64,000 bases of DNA from Sulfitobacter sp. Its GTDB lineage: Bacteria; Pseudomonadota; Alphaproteobacteria; Rhodobacterales; Rhodobacteraceae. The notes beneath the pieces were generated by a model. The model had not been told where the DNA came from and ran no database searches. It saw only the letters and a list, made by a program, of their open reading frames with translations. The DNA lies in NCBI GenBank assembly GCA_024636445.1, contig JAGXHE010000127.1, positions 1 through 64,000 of the forward strand. The letters are read 5' to 3'. Positions 49,871-59,798 of this stretch are shown piece after piece (within the stretch, counting starts at the first letter, position 1; every line of letters begins with the position of its first letter). The position numbers were made by a program, and so were the translations under genes.

Positions 49871-50611
49871 CTAAATCGGCTTGGCGCTGGGTTCGGTCAA
49901 TCCGTCCAGAACGCCGACGCGCTTGCGCACACGGCTGGTGGTGCCCTTGGGCGGATAGACCAGCTTGGACGCCTCGACCATGAACGCGCCACCTGCGAAC
50001 ATGCCGGGCATCGAGCGTCCCACGCCTTCGAACATGCCTGCGGATTTCATCCACAATCGCTTGCCTGACGGAAACTGATAGAGCGCGCCGACATGGCGTT
50101 CAGGCAAAAACTGGTGTTTGCGCAGCTGGGTTTCCAGCTGGGACGCCGAATAGGGCCGCCCATAGCCGAACGGCGTGCGGTCCCGTCGCGACCACATGCC
50201 TGCGCGGTTGGGCACGATGAACAGCGCCTTGCCCCCCGGCCCCAGCACGCGCCAGCATTCTTCCAGCAGATCCTGCGGCCGGTCCGAGGTTTCCAGCCCA
50301 TGCAACACCACCAGCTTGTCCACATGGCCGGTCTCGACCGGCCACATCGTCTCTTCTATCAGCGCCGACACATTGGGCTGCCCCGCAGGCCAGGGCATCA
50401 CGCCTTGCGGTCCCGGCATCAGCGCCATCACCCGGCGCGCGTCATGCAGGTAAGGACGCAGCAGCGGCACGGCAAAGCCATAGCCCGCGACGGTCTGCCC
50501 CTTGGCCTCGGGCCACAGTTGCAGCATCCGTGCGCGCAGGGATTTCTGCGCGGCACGCCCCAGCGCACTGCGATAATAGAAATTGCGCAAGTCCTGTACG
50601 TCGAGGTGCAT
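49871..50611 (-). CDS. Class I methyltransferase-like protein
   Basis: A 246-residue protein of the methyltransferase type 11 kind. SAM motif I is degenerate ([13 protein letters not shown] instead of DxGxGxG), while [22 protein letters not shown] is the usual motif region around the post-I strand. Thus methyltransferase activity is uncertain. Divergent from gloB across 68 nt, a pairing I recall in other Rhodobacterales. Confidence 0.8.
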   Translation of the reverse strand: MHLDVQDLRNFYYRSALGRAAQKSLRARMLQLWPEAKGQTVAGYGFAVPLLRPYLHDARRVMALMPGPQGVMPWPAGQPNVSALIEETMWPVETGHVDKLVVLHGLETSDRPQDLLEECWRVLGPGGKALFIVPNRAGMWSRRDRTPFGYGRPYSASQLETQLRKHQFLPERHVGALYQFPSGKRLWMKSAGMFEGVGRSMPGMFAGGAFMVEASKLVYPPKGTTSRVRKRVGVLDGLTEPSAKPI

Positions 50612-50679
50612 TGCAGCCCTTCAAAGGATCGGCCAAGCTGGCGTTTGATCCGATCCTATCAACCGTGAAGGAAATGACC

Positions 50680-51459
50680 ATGCCTCTTGAACTCGTCACT
50701 GTGCCATGTCTCGAAGATAACTACGCATTTTTGATCCATGACGCACAAAGCGGCGATACGGCGGTGATCGACGTGCCCGAGGCCGCTCCGATCAAGGCGG
50801 CTTTGACGGAACGCGGCTGGACGCTGACCCACGTTCTGCTGACGCACCATCATTGGGATCATGTGGACGGTCTGGCCGACCTGCTGGCCGACCAGCCTGC
50901 AGATCATCCGGCAAAGGTTATCGGGGCTGCGGCGGATGCACAGCGCCTTCCGCCGCTGGATCAGGAGGTGGCCGAAGGCGACAGTTTCACCGTGGGCGGC
51001 GATACCATCGAGGTGATCGACGTCAGCGGCCACACCGTCGGGCACATCGCATTTCACGCGCCCGCGTCAAAGCTTCTGTTCACCGCCGACAGCCTGATGG
51101 CACTGGGCTGCGGTCGTCTGTTCGAAGGCACGCCCGCGCAGATGCATGAAAGCCTGACCAAGCTGGCCGCCCTGCCCGGCGACACCACCGTCTGTTCGGG
51201 TCACGAATACACCACCACCAATGCAAAATTTGCGCTCACGGTTGATCCCGACAATCGCGCACTTATATCCCGTAGCAAGGACATCGCGGACAAACGCGCC
51301 TCCAAGATGCCCACCGTGCCTTCCATGCTTCAGTTGGAAATGGACACGAACCCTTTTCTGCGCGCCTCAGATCCTGCCATTGCCAGCACTCTGGACATGA
51401 CAGGCGCAACGCCACTGGACGTCTTTACCGAAATCCGCGCCCGCCGCGACCGGTTCTGA
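50680..51459 (+). CDS. gloB: Hydroxyacylglutathione hydrolase (glyoxalase II)
   Basis: A 259-residue metallo-beta-lactamase-fold enzyme hydrolysing S-lactoylglutathione. THHHWDH at 55-61 holds the binuclear metal ligands; SGHTVGHIAFH and CSGHEYTTTNAKFA supply the rest and the glutathione site. ATG 50680 is preferred to 50674 because AGGA lies 7 nt before it. Confidence 0.95.
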   Translation: MPLELVTVPCLEDNYAFLIHDAQSGDTAVIDVPEAAPIKAALTERGWTLTHVLLTHHHWDHVDGLADLLADQPADHPAKVIGAAADAQRLPPLDQEVAEGDSFTVGGDTIEVIDVSGHTVGHIAFHAPASKLLFTADSLMALGCGRLFEGTPAQMHESLTKLAALPGDTTVCSGHEYTTTNAKFALTVDPDNRALISRSKDIADKRASKMPTVPSMLQLEMDTNPFLRASDPAIASTLDMTGATPLDVFTEIRARRDRF

Positions 51460-51492
51460 TGCCTCTCATCCGCAACAATCGGCAGCGTTTCT

Positions 51493-51525
51493 TTGTGAAT
51501 TGTCACTTTTGTGACCTGTTTGTGA
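51493..51525. promoter_or_regulatory. GTGA/TCAC-rich putative operator upstream of clpA
   Basis: Three TTGTGA elements at 51493, 51509 and 51520, and the perfect palindrome GTCAC-TTTT-GTGAC at 51502-51515, sit 114-146 nt before the clpA start. The regulator is unknown; it could bind a CRP/FNR-type or other dimeric factor. Confidence 0.4.
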
Positions 51526-51638
51526 AAGAAAACCCTTGAAGCTCGCTGTCGATCAACCAAACTCTAATAGTATGAGGCCATGGTTGGCAGCGGGACGCCG
51601 AAACGTCCCCACTGACCCAGATCAGAAGGAGCACGAGC

Positions 51639-53960
51639 GTGCCTTCATTCTCGACGACATTGGAAAAAGCAATCCATTCCGCGCTGGCGCTGGCAAACGA
51701 GCGTCGCCACGAATTCGCAACGCTGGAGCACTTGCTGTTGGCGTTGGTAGAAGAGCCCGACGCCAAGCGTGTCATGCAGGCGTGCAGCGTTGATGTGGAC
51801 GAATTGCGCACCACGCTGAACGAATTTGTCGACGAGGATCTTTCAAACCTCGTAACTGACATTGACGGCAGCGAAGCGGTGCCCACGGCGGCCTTTCAAC
51901 GGGTTATACAGCGTGCGGCGATCCATGTGCAGTCTTCGGGCCGCACCGAAGTGACCGGCGCCAACGTGCTGGTCGCCATCTTTGCCGAACGCGAAAGCAA
52001 CGCGGCCTATTTCCTGCAGGAGCAGGACATGACGCGTTACGATGCGGTCAACTTCATTGCGCACGGCGTCGCCAAGGACCCTGCGTTCGGTGATCCGCGC
52101 CCCGTGTCGGGCGCGCCCGACCACGAGGAAGAGCCTCAGGGCGTGACCGACGGCGAGAAAAAGGATTCGGCGCTGGAGAAATACTGCGTCGATCTGAACG
52201 CCAAATCGCGCGAGGGCGACATTGATCCGCTGATCGGTCGCGATTCGGAAGTCGAGCGCTGCATTCAGGTTCTGTGCCGTCGGCGCAAGAACAACCCGCT
52301 GCTGGTGGGTGACCCCGGCGTTGGCAAGACCGCCATCGCCGAAGGGCTGGCGCGCAAGATCGTGTCCGGTGAAACACCCGAGGTCCTGTCGAAGACCACG
52401 ATCTACTCGCTGGACATGGGCGCGCTGCTTGCTGGCACCCGCTATCGTGGTGATTTCGAGGAACGCCTGAAAGCCGTCGTGACCGAATTGGAAGCGCATA
52501 AGGATGCGGTTCTGTTCATCGACGAGATTCACACCGTGATCGGTGCCGGTGCCACGTCGGGCGGTGCTATGGACGCGTCAAACCTGCTGAAGCCTGCGCT
52601 TCAGGGGGGCAAATTGCGCACCATGGGCTCGACCACCTACAAGGAATTCCGCCAGCACTTTGAAAAGGACCGCGCCCTGTCGCGCCGGTTCCAGAAGATC
52701 GACGTCAGCGAACCTTCGGTCGAGGATGCAGTGAAGATCCTGCGCGGTCTGAAACCCTATTTCGAAGAGCACCATTCGGTGCGCTACACTTCGGATGCGA
52801 TCAAGACCTCGGTGGAACTTGCCAGCCGGTACATCAACGACCGCAAGCTGCCCGACAGCGCCATCGACGTCATCGACGAGGCGGGTGCTGCGCAGCATCT
52901 GGTGGTCGCCAACAAGCGGCGCAAAACCATCGGGACCAAGGAAATCGAGGCTGTCGTAGCCAAGATCGCCCGCATCCCGCCGAAAAACGTGTCGAAAGAC
53001 GACGCCGAAGTGCTCAAGGATCTCGAAGCCTCGCTGAAACGCGTCGTCTTCGGACAGGACAATGCGATCGAGGCACTGGCCTCGGCCATCAAACTGTCGC
53101 GTGCAGGTCTGCGCGAGCCGGAAAAACCCATCGGCAACTACCTGTTCGCAGGGCCGACCGGCGTGGGCAAAACCGAAGTGGCAAAGCAACTGGCAGATAC
53201 GCTAGGCGTGCAACTGCTGCGGTTCGATATGTCGGAATACATGGAGAAACACGCGGTCAGCCGTCTGATCGGTGCTCCTCCGGGCTATGTCGGCTTTGAC
53301 CAGGGTGGTTTGCTGACCGACGGCATCGACCAGCATCCGCACTGCGTTCTGCTGCTGGACGAGATGGAAAAAGCGCACCCGGATGTCTATAACATCTTGC
53401 TGCAGGTCATGGATCATGGCCGCCTGACCGATCACAACGGCCGCACGGTGGATTTCCGCAACGTGGTGCTGATCATGACCTCGAACGCCGGTGCGGCGGA
53501 ACAGGCCAAGGAGGCAATCGGCTTTGGCCGCGACCGCCGCGAGGGCGAAGACACAGCCGCCATCGAGCGGACGTTCACGCCGGAATTCCGCAACCGTCTG
53601 GATGCGGTGATCAGCTTTGCGCCGCTGCCGAAAACGGTGATCATGCAAGTGGTTGAAAAGTTCGTGCTGCAACTCGAAGCACAGCTGATGGACCGTGGCG
53701 TGACCATCGAACTGACCCGCCCTGCCGCCGAATGGCTGGCCGACAAAGGCTATGACAGCAAGATGGGCGCGCGTCCTCTGGGCCGCGTGATCCAGGAGTA
53801 CATCAAGAAGCCGCTGGCCGAAGAACTGCTCTTTGGCAAGCTGGCCAAGGGTGGCGTTGTCAAGGTCGGCATGAAGAACGGTGTGCTGGATCTTATCGTC
53901 GAAGGGCCGGACAAGCCGCGGATTTCGGGCAACAAGCCGCCTCTGCTGACGGCAGAATGA
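51639..53960 (+). CDS. clpA: ATP-dependent Clp protease ATP-binding subunit ClpA
   Basis: A 773-residue double AAA+ unfoldase. The N-terminal repeat domain (ClpS-binding) covers about 1-145; Walker A GDPGVGKT is at 224-231 with DEIHTV following; the second AAA+ has GPTGVGKT near 504-511, [10 protein letters not shown] and the [12 protein letters not shown] ClpP-binding loop (IGF). GTG start with AAGGAG 8 nt upstream. clpS is not immediately upstream. The stop overlaps the M23 peptidase gene (ATGA). Confidence 0.96.
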   Translation: MPSFSTTLEKAIHSALALANERRHEFATLEHLLLALVEEPDAKRVMQACSVDVDELRTTLNEFVDEDLSNLVTDIDGSEAVPTAAFQRVIQRAAIHVQSSGRTEVTGANVLVAIFAERESNAAYFLQEQDMTRYDAVNFIAHGVAKDPAFGDPRPVSGAPDHEEEPQGVTDGEKKDSALEKYCVDLNAKSREGDIDPLIGRDSEVERCIQVLCRRRKNNPLLVGDPGVGKTAIAEGLARKIVSGETPEVLSKTTIYSLDMGALLAGTRYRGDFEERLKAVVTELEAHKDAVLFIDEIHTVIGAGATSGGAMDASNLLKPALQGGKLRTMGSTTYKEFRQHFEKDRALSRRFQKIDVSEPSVEDAVKILRGLKPYFEEHHSVRYTSDAIKTSVELASRYINDRKLPDSAIDVIDEAGAAQHLVVANKRRKTIGTKEIEAVVAKIARIPPKNVSKDDAEVLKDLEASLKRVVFGQDNAIEALASAIKLSRAGLREPEKPIGNYLFAGPTGVGKTEVAKQLADTLGVQLLRFDMSEYMEKHAVSRLIGAPPGYVGFDQGGLLTDGIDQHPHCVLLLDEMEKAHPDVYNILLQVMDHGRLTDHNGRTVDFRNVVLIMTSNAGAAEQAKEAIGFGRDRREGEDTAAIERTFTPEFRNRLDAVISFAPLPKTVIMQVVEKFVLQLEAQLMDRGVTIELTRPAAEWLADKGYDSKMGARPLGRVIQEYIKKPLAEELLFGKLAKGGVVKVGMKNGVLDLIVEGPDKPRISGNKPPLLTAE

Positions 53961-54928
53961 TCCGCGCGGCCTGCGCCGCACTGACACTCACGCTCGTCGC
54001 AGGGATGCCTGCGGCGGGCGAACCTGTTTTGACGCCCCCGATTGACTGCGATCTGGGGGGCGACTGTTTCATGCAGCAATATGTCGATCACGATTCCGGC
54101 GCGGGCGCGTATGATTACCACTGCGCCCCACTAAGCTATGACGGGCACAAAGGCACCGACTTTGGCCTGCGCACCCTGCAACAGATGCAGTCCGGCGTGA
54201 ACGTGTTGGCCAGCGCCCCCGGCACCGTCAAGGGCGTGCGTGACGGCATGGCCGACCGCAGCTATTCCGACGCGAATTCCGCCGAGATCGAAGGGCGCGA
54301 CTGCGGCAACGGTGTGGTCATCGATCATGGCGACGGTTGGGAAACCCAATACTGCCACATGAAAGAAAACAGCCTGGGCGTGCGGGTGGGCGATGAGGTC
54401 GCACGTGGCAGTGTTCTGGGCGAAGTCGGCATCAGCGGGCGCGCACAGTTTCCGCACGTGCACCTCAGCCTGCGCCATAACGGCAAGACCATCGACCCGT
54501 TCGACCCCGATGGCACCGTCGAATGTGGCACGCCCGACCCCGAAACCATGTGGCAGGACCCGCCGCCCTACCGGCCCGGCGGCATCCTTGATGTCGGGTT
54601 CTCTGACGGTATCCCGCAATATTCGGACGTCAAATCAGGCCGCGCGGCCGAACCGTCGCTGCCGGGCAATGCGCCTGCCCTCGTGGTCTACGGCTATGCG
54701 TTCGGCAGCCAGAAGGGTGATGCATTGCGCCTGGTGCTGACCGGACCCGAGGGCACCGTCGTCGATCAGACCGAGATACTGGAAAAACAGCAGGCGCAGT
54801 TCTTTCGCGCAGTCGGCAAACGGCGCAGAGCCGCGGCATGGCCCACCGGCACCTATTCGGGCACCGTCACGCTGTCGCGGCAAGGCCGCGAGATCGACAG
54901 ACGCGACGCCAGCACCACAGTACGCTAG
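53957..54928 (+). CDS. M23 family metallopeptidase, exported
   Basis: A 323-residue protein with a signal peptide (about 1-21, ending PAAGE). The LytM/M23 zinc motif is HKGTDFG (H64, D68) and HVHLSL near residue 171; the rest of the catalytic region is intact, suggesting an active peptidoglycan endopeptidase. A C-terminal beta-rich domain (about 235-323) is unassigned. Coupled to clpA by ATGA. Confidence 0.87.
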   Translation: MIRAACAALTLTLVAGMPAAGEPVLTPPIDCDLGGDCFMQQYVDHDSGAGAYDYHCAPLSYDGHKGTDFGLRTLQQMQSGVNVLASAPGTVKGVRDGMADRSYSDANSAEIEGRDCGNGVVIDHGDGWETQYCHMKENSLGVRVGDEVARGSVLGEVGISGRAQFPHVHLSLRHNGKTIDPFDPDGTVECGTPDPETMWQDPPPYRPGGILDVGFSDGIPQYSDVKSGRAAEPSLPGNAPALVVYGYAFGSQKGDALRLVLTGPEGTVVDQTEILEKQQAQFFRAVGKRRRAAAWPTGTYSGTVTLSRQGREIDRRDASTTVR

Positions 54929-54973
54929 GGCATCGTGCGTTAGGGCATTGCGAACAATCGCGGGGGCCAGCCG

Positions 54974-57037
54974 CTATCTCTCGGTAAACTTCAACTCGAT
55001 CCGTCGGTTCTGCGCGCGCGCGTCCTCGGTGTCGGCAGTGTTCACCGGCTGGTATTGCCCGAACCCGTTGGCCGACAGACGATCCGGCGGAATAGCCAGG
55101 AAGTTCACCATATATTTGACCACCGACAGCGCGCGCGCCTGGCTGAGTTCCCAGTTGTCCGCAAAGGCGCCCTGCCCTGACAGCGGCACGTCGTCGGTGT
55201 GCCCGTCAACGCGGATTACCCAATTGATCTCGGGCGGAATCTCACTGATCACGCTGCGCAGGATCGTGGCGATCTTGGCGATCTCGCGCTGACCGTCGAC
55301 AGAGATTTCAGCGGCACCGGGCGGGAACAGCACCTCGGAGGAAAACACAAAGCGGTCGCCCTCGATCCGCACACCTTCCTGATTGCCCAGAACGTCACGC
55401 AGACGCCCAAAGAATTCCGAGCGGTATTTCTCGAGATCCTGCGCCGCCGATTCCAGCCGCTTGCGCTCTTCTTCTTCCAGAATGCGGCGGCGGCGTTCCT
55501 CTGCGGCCACACGGGCCAGGGCCGTGTTCAGATCCTGCCCCAGCGACAACAGTTCGACCTGCGCCGCCTCATCGCGGGATTTTGCGCCGTCCAACAACGC
55601 CTGCAACTGCCCCAACTGGGATCGCAAGGCCGCGACCTGCTGGTTCAGCACCTCGGTCTGACGCTGGGCTGCGGCGGTTCTTTGCTCTTCCTCAGCCAGT
55701 TTCTCGCGCGCGGTCTGAAGCAAGGCGGCGCGGCGTTCGACATCTGTCATGGTCTCGTCGATCGTGTTTTCAGCGGCCAGTTTCGCAGCCAATGCTGCCG
55801 CCAGCCGCGCGCGCACTTCCTCGGCGTCGGCGTTGAACGTCTCGGCCTGGGTCTCGGCAGCCAGCTTCGCCGCCAATGCCGCCTGCAACCGGGTGCGCAA
55901 ATCGGCGGTCTGCGATTGCGCCTCGGCTGCGACGTCTGTTTGCGCCTGAACGTCTGCCAAAGCGGCGGCCAGTCGTGCGCGCAGATCCTGCGTCTCGGCG
56001 CTGCCTGCGTCGATGGTCGCCGTGGCCACATCCAACTGCCCTTGCAATGCAGCAAGCTGAACTTCGAGCGCCTCTTTCTCCGTGGCCAGTGCCTGCCTCT
56101 GGTCGGCCAATTCCTGTACCGTGCTGTCAGCGCCCTCGGCCTGGCTTTGCAGCGTGTCGACCTGCAACAAGGCCGCAACCAGTTGCATGTCCAGATCCGC
56201 CTCTGCGGCCCGTGCGGCCGCAAGCAGGGTCAGCGTTTCTTCCGCCTGCCTGCGCTGTGCCTCAAGCGCGAGTGTCATCGAGGTCAGTTCGGCATCCGCA
56301 GTCTCAAGCCGTTCGCGCAACATTCTAGCTGCCACAGCCTCGGCCAGCCGTGCGGCCTCTTGCTCGCTCAGTGCCGCCTGGGTCTCGTCCAGTTGCGTGT
56401 CCAGAGCGGCCAATTGCCCCTCGGCGTCGGCGTTCCGGGCGCGCAGATCGGCGACCAATGCATCCAGCGCCTCACGCCGCGCGGCAGCCAGACGCGCCGC
56501 CTCGGTGCCTGCGTCGATCTCGTCGCGGGCCTGGGCGAGGGCAAGGTTCAGCGCCTCTTGTTCGGACAGCATCCGCGTCTGGTCGGCCTGTAAATCGGCC
56601 ACTTCCGCCTGCGCCTGATCGCGGTCCGCCAACAGCGCCGCCACCTGCGCCTCGAAACTGGTAATCTGGGTTTGCGCTGCCGACAGCGCGCTGGCCTGCG
56701 CATCACGTTGCTGGGTCAGCGACGAGATCAACGCCGCCTGATCGGACACCTCTTGCTGCGCATCGCTAAGCGTCGCCGACAAGGCAGACAGCCGCGCATC
56801 CAGCCGGGTGCCGCGCTGCTCTTCCAGCCCCAAAGCCTGCGCAAGGGCCGCGACCTCACCGGCAAGCTGGTCCAGTTCGCTTTCCTGACCCGAGATGGTT
56901 TCGCGCAGTACGTATTGCACGACCATAAAGATGGTCAGCACAAACATCAAAACCAGCAGCAGCCCGGTCATCGCGTCGACAAAACCGGGCCAGATTGCCC
57001 CCTGAAAACGTGATCCGGTGCGCCGCGACAGCGCCAT
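54974..57037 (-). CDS. MotB/OmpA-like peptidoglycan-binding protein with long coiled coil
   Basis: A 687-residue protein. Residues 18-42 form one transmembrane helix with FVDAMTGLLLVLMF, where D21 corresponds to the proton-binding Asp of MotB/ExbD-like stators. Residues about 45-545 are a very Ala/Gln/Glu/Leu-rich coiled coil with repeated RLAAALAAKLA blocks. Residues about 565-687 are an OmpA/MotB peptidoglycan-binding domain (VDGHTDDVP, NWELSQARA, GFGQYQPV). It partners with the ExbB/MotA-like protein, whose stop overlaps its start in TGATG. It probably forms an ion-driven envelope-spanning complex of unknown task. Confidence 0.85.
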   Translation of the reverse strand: MALSRRTGSRFQGAIWPGFVDAMTGLLLVLMFVLTIFMVVQYVLRETISGQESELDQLAGEVAALAQALGLEEQRGTRLDARLSALSATLSDAQQEVSDQAALISSLTQQRDAQASALSAAQTQITSFEAQVAALLADRDQAQAEVADLQADQTRMLSEQEALNLALAQARDEIDAGTEAARLAAARREALDALVADLRARNADAEGQLAALDTQLDETQAALSEQEAARLAEAVAARMLRERLETADAELTSMTLALEAQRRQAEETLTLLAAARAAEADLDMQLVAALLQVDTLQSQAEGADSTVQELADQRQALATEKEALEVQLAALQGQLDVATATIDAGSAETQDLRARLAAALADVQAQTDVAAEAQSQTADLRTRLQAALAAKLAAETQAETFNADAEEVRARLAAALAAKLAAENTIDETMTDVERRAALLQTAREKLAEEEQRTAAAQRQTEVLNQQVAALRSQLGQLQALLDGAKSRDEAAQVELLSLGQDLNTALARVAAEERRRRILEEEERKRLESAAQDLEKYRSEFFGRLRDVLGNQEGVRIEGDRFVFSSEVLFPPGAAEISVDGQREIAKIATILRSVISEIPPEINWVIRVDGHTDDVPLSGQGAFADNWELSQARALSVVKYMVNFLAIPPDRLSANGFGQYQPVNTADTEDARAQNRRIELKFTER

Positions 57038-58251
57038 CAGCCGTCCCCTTTGATGTCACTTGTTCGCGCTTGGGACATGCGCGCGCTACCGGCCCGACCT
57101 GACCCGCGCGATTGCAGCAGCGCGTCGGTCAGACCGGCGATATCGGTGCGCAACTCGGCCAGGCTTTCTTGTCTGCCCGCGGAGATTTCTTCCAGAATGC
57201 GCAGCATCTGCACATCGATCGACCGCAGACGCATCCGGCTTTCGGCGTCGATCCCGTCACCTGATCCTTGGGTCTCGAAATGCGCGATCAGCCGTTCCTG
57301 CCCGGCGGCAACACGTTCCAGCGCCGAATGTTCGGGATCGCCACGCTGCATCTGGCGTGTCATGCCCGTGATCGCATCCGCCAGCGTGCCCAGTTTTTCG
57401 TCCACGACCGTGCGCGAAATATCGGATTGCACGAACATCTGTTGCAGCGCATCCATCTGCTCGGCCAGATGGTCGATCACACCCGCCATCACAGGCGCGT
57501 CGCCTGCCGCCTCATCGCCCGAGGCAAAGCTGACGCGGGTGATCGAGCTGAGCCATTCTTCCAATTCACGGTAAAACCGGTTTTGCCCGTGCCCTGCGAA
57601 AAGCTCAAGCAGGCCCACTATCAACGACCCGGCCAGACCCAGCAGCGAAGAGCCAAAGGCCACGCCCATGCCGCTCAGCTGTGAATCGAGCCCGTCCATC
57701 AGGCGGCCGAACACGTCCACGCCCGCATCGCCATCTTGCGGTGCAAGGCTGCGGATTGTATCGACCAGCGCGGGCACTGTGGTCGCCAGACCGTAGAATG
57801 TGCCCAAAAGTCCCAAGAAAATCAAAAGGTTGACGATATACCGCGTGATCTCGCGCGCCTCGTCGATGCGGGTGGCGACCGAGTCCAGAATAGACCGCGT
57901 GGAGGTCGCCGAAACCTGCATCCGCGCGCCGCGCGTCCGCAAGAGCGATGCCAGTGGCGCCAGAAGCTGCGGCGGCTTGTTGTCGCTTTCCAGCGTTTCG
58001 GCGGCAAAGCTTTCGATCCAGTGCACAGAACCGATCAGTTGCAGCACCTGCCAGAAACAGGCCACAACGCCGATCAGGAACACAAAGAAGATAAAGCCGT
58101 TCAGATAGGGGTTGGCTTCGAACACCGGCAGCACGCTGGGCGCCGCGACGAACACCATCGCAGCACTCAGGGCGATCACCACCAGCATCAGTGCGATCTG
58201 CCGCACCGGTTGGGAGAATTGTGGCCGCGCTTCGCGGTCCATTTGCGACAT
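57037..58251 (-). CDS. MotA/TolQ/ExbB-like proton channel protein
   Basis: A 404-residue membrane protein with about four helices: near 20-40, 52-75, LIFLGLLGTFYGLATTVP near 140 and VAFGSSLLGLAGSLIVGLL near 190, the last two being the MotA/TolQ/ExbB core. A long cytoplasmic C-terminal tail (about 215-404) with helical EEISAGRQESLAELRTD-type segments follows, which is unusual for ExbB. Start 58251 has AGGA 9 nt before; 58275 is possible. With the following MotB-like gene it makes a stator-like pair outside any flagellar or Tol operon. Confidence 0.83.
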   Translation of the reverse strand: MSQMDREARPQFSQPVRQIALMLVVIALSAAMVFVAAPSVLPVFEANPYLNGFIFFVFLIGVVACFWQVLQLIGSVHWIESFAAETLESDNKPPQLLAPLASLLRTRGARMQVSATSTRSILDSVATRIDEAREITRYIVNLLIFLGLLGTFYGLATTVPALVDTIRSLAPQDGDAGVDVFGRLMDGLDSQLSGMGVAFGSSLLGLAGSLIVGLLELFAGHGQNRFYRELEEWLSSITRVSFASGDEAAGDAPVMAGVIDHLAEQMDALQQMFVQSDISRTVVDEKLGTLADAITGMTRQMQRGDPEHSALERVAAGQERLIAHFETQGSGDGIDAESRMRLRSIDVQMLRILEEISAGRQESLAELRTDIAGLTDALLQSRGSGRAGSARMSQARTSDIKGDG

Positions 58252-58323
58252 GCGCCCGGGTCCTTGCCCTATCATACTGCTCTGCAGCAACGATAACGAA
58301 TTATTGCGATCAAGGCCAAGGGA

Positions 58324-58854
58324 TTATGCACAGATTGCCCGCACACGCGCCGCCAGCCAGTCCAAATCGGCGTCTTGCAGGCCAATCTGGTTCAAATGAT
58401 CGGCAGTATTGAACAAATACTCGGTATTCGGGCCGCGTCCGCCCACTGCCCTGGCGATGATCTGCGCCTGCTCTTCCAGCGGCAGGCCACCGCAATACTG
58501 TTCGTGCTCGGCATCAATGATATAGGCCACGGCATCCACGACGCGCCCGTCCACCAGCTGCAAAGGCACGGTCGCCTCGTAATAGGCAGACGAGATCAAC
58601 TCGCGGGCGCGCAGATAGTCCAGCGTCGCCTCTTCCTCACCTCCGGCCACGGCCATCGCAATGCCTTCGCAAGAGGCAGGTGGCACCGCATCCAGCGCCA
58701 GCACCAGACCCGGCTCCTCGACAGAGCCACGATGATGGATCGAGCGCATGCAAAACGACCGCTGATAACCTTTGAGGCGCGCCACGACGCGATCTTCCAC
58801 CCGAAAACCGGGGTTCCAAAGCAAACTGCCATATCCGAACACCCACATCGTCAT
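58324..58854 (-). CDS. Gamma-glutamylcyclotransferase, ChaC type
   Basis: A 176-residue protein with the phosphate-type loop WVFGYGSLLWNPGF at the N-terminus and ChaC blocks GYQRSFCMRSIHHRGSVEEPGLVLALD and YLFNTADHLNQIGL. ChaC-like enzymes degrade glutathione to 5-oxoproline and Cys-Gly. ATG 58854 is chosen over 58872 because AAGGAG lies 9 nt upstream. The ExbB-like gene starts 72 nt beyond its end. Confidence 0.9.
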   Translation of the reverse strand: MTMWVFGYGSLLWNPGFRVEDRVVARLKGYQRSFCMRSIHHRGSVEEPGLVLALDAVPPASCEGIAMAVAGGEEEATLDYLRARELISSAYYEATVPLQLVDGRVVDAVAYIIDAEHEQYCGGLPLEEQAQIIARAVGGRGPNTEYLFNTADHLNQIGLQDADLDWLAARVRAICA

Positions 58855-58955
58855 CGCGTGCCGCTCCTTCATTTACCACTTTGCGCGGTGGTAAAGCCGA
58901 TTTGAGCTGATTTTGAAAGGCCCGCGATACGAGGATTGATGTGGCGGAACCCAGA

Positions 58956-58996
58956 TTTCTTTTGGCTTTAAATATCCCCGGCGGCAAAGCCGCCGG
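58956..58996 (+). repeat. Dispersed intergenic repeat, family 2, copy 2
   Basis: TTTCTTTTGGCTTTAAATAT followed by CCCCGG and the palindrome GCGGCAAAGCCGC. The head matches 7837 with three differences in 20 nt. It lies next to the 3' end of the extensin-like gene and may terminate its transcript. Confidence 0.6.
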
Positions 58997-59000
58997 AACT

Positions 59001-59798
59001 CTAACGACAGTAAGATCCGTTGCGATAGCGGGCCGTGTCAAAGTGGAAGTGGTCGCGGTGGAACCGGTCGGAATCGGGCCCCAGAACCGTTCCGAACGGC
59101 CCGCACGCGCCTGCGTGCATGGTGCGCAGCGCAGCGCCATAGCGTGGGGCATTCCACCCTTCCAAAACGCTGACCACCTGCCCGTTGCTAAGCTGAAACC
59201 CCGAAATGTCGATCGCGCGGCCCCTGCCGTGCTCGGAGACCTTTGCGCCGGACTGGTTGTTGCGGGTCCGGCAGGTGTAATGCGCGGCGACGCGGTAAGC
59301 GGTGAGCCCGCCAAGTCGTGCCATCGCAGGTTTCGCGCTGCGGTCAGTCCATGTTTTCAATGCTTGGGCCGTGGCGCAGTCCATCACCGCCTCTTGGCTA
59401 AGCGCTATGCCCGACACCGAGCGCAGCTTGATCGCCTCGTCGATACCACAAGCCCCAATGGGTCCGGGAACCGGGCCGACATAGCTGCCTTGAAGGTCGG
59501 CATCACCGCATACCGACCCTTGGGCACGCTTGCGTTTTTTCGCCATCGCCTTCTGCTCCAGCGTCCTTGGCCGTACAAAGGGGCGCAGCACCGATTTGGG
59601 GCCGGTGAATGTCGCCGCCGAGGCCAGATGCACAGCGCTTTGGTCGGGTTGCAGCAGGGTGACCCCCGATGGGGAAAATGCAGCTTTCGCAACCACTTCG
59701 TTGACACGCGAGACCGGCCGCAGGGAACTTTCCGGCGCAGTCGCTGCCGCAGTGGTTGCCACGCCTAGGGCGATGAGAAGAACCAGAGCCACCTTCAT
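59001..59798 (-). CDS. Extensin-like domain protein, exported
   Basis: A 265-residue protein with a signal peptide (about 1-18, [19 protein letters not shown]). The C-terminal extensin-like domain (about 105-265) contains GACGIDEAIKL, CRTRNNQSGAKVSEHGRGRAIDISG and FHRDHFHFD, resembling D-Ala-D-Ala carboxypeptidase (VanY/peptidase M15)-like metal sites. It may trim peptidoglycan. Start at 59798 has GGAGG; stop of tyrC overlaps it by 4 nt. Confidence 0.87.
   Translation of the reverse strand: MKVALVLLIALGVATTAAATAPESSLRPVSRVNEVVAKAAFSPSGVTLLQPDQSAVHLASAATFTGPKSVLRPFVRPRTLEQKAMAKKRKRAQGSVCGDADLQGSYVGPVPGPIGACGIDEAIKLRSVSGIALSQEAVMDCATAQALKTWTDRSAKPAMARLGGLTAYRVAAHYTCRTRNNQSGAKVSEHGRGRAIDISGFQLSNGQVVSVLEGWNAPRYGAALRTMHAGACGPFGTVLGPDSDRFHRDHFHFDTARYRNGSYCR

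Noticed and set aside
51533-51570. CCCTTGAA sigma-32 -35 element upstream of clpA
   Set aside because: No CCCATNT-like -10 at 13-18 nt; sequence there is CAACCAAA-like.
55199-56593. Open frame of 464 codons opposite the coiled-coil gene
   Set aside because: Its Gln/Leu/Arg-rich repeats mirror the coiled-coil codons on the other strand.
54974-58251. Zorya (ZorAB) phage defence system
   Set aside because: Stator-like pair resembles ZorAB, but no ZorC, ZorD or ZorE genes flank it; neighbours are housekeeping-type genes.
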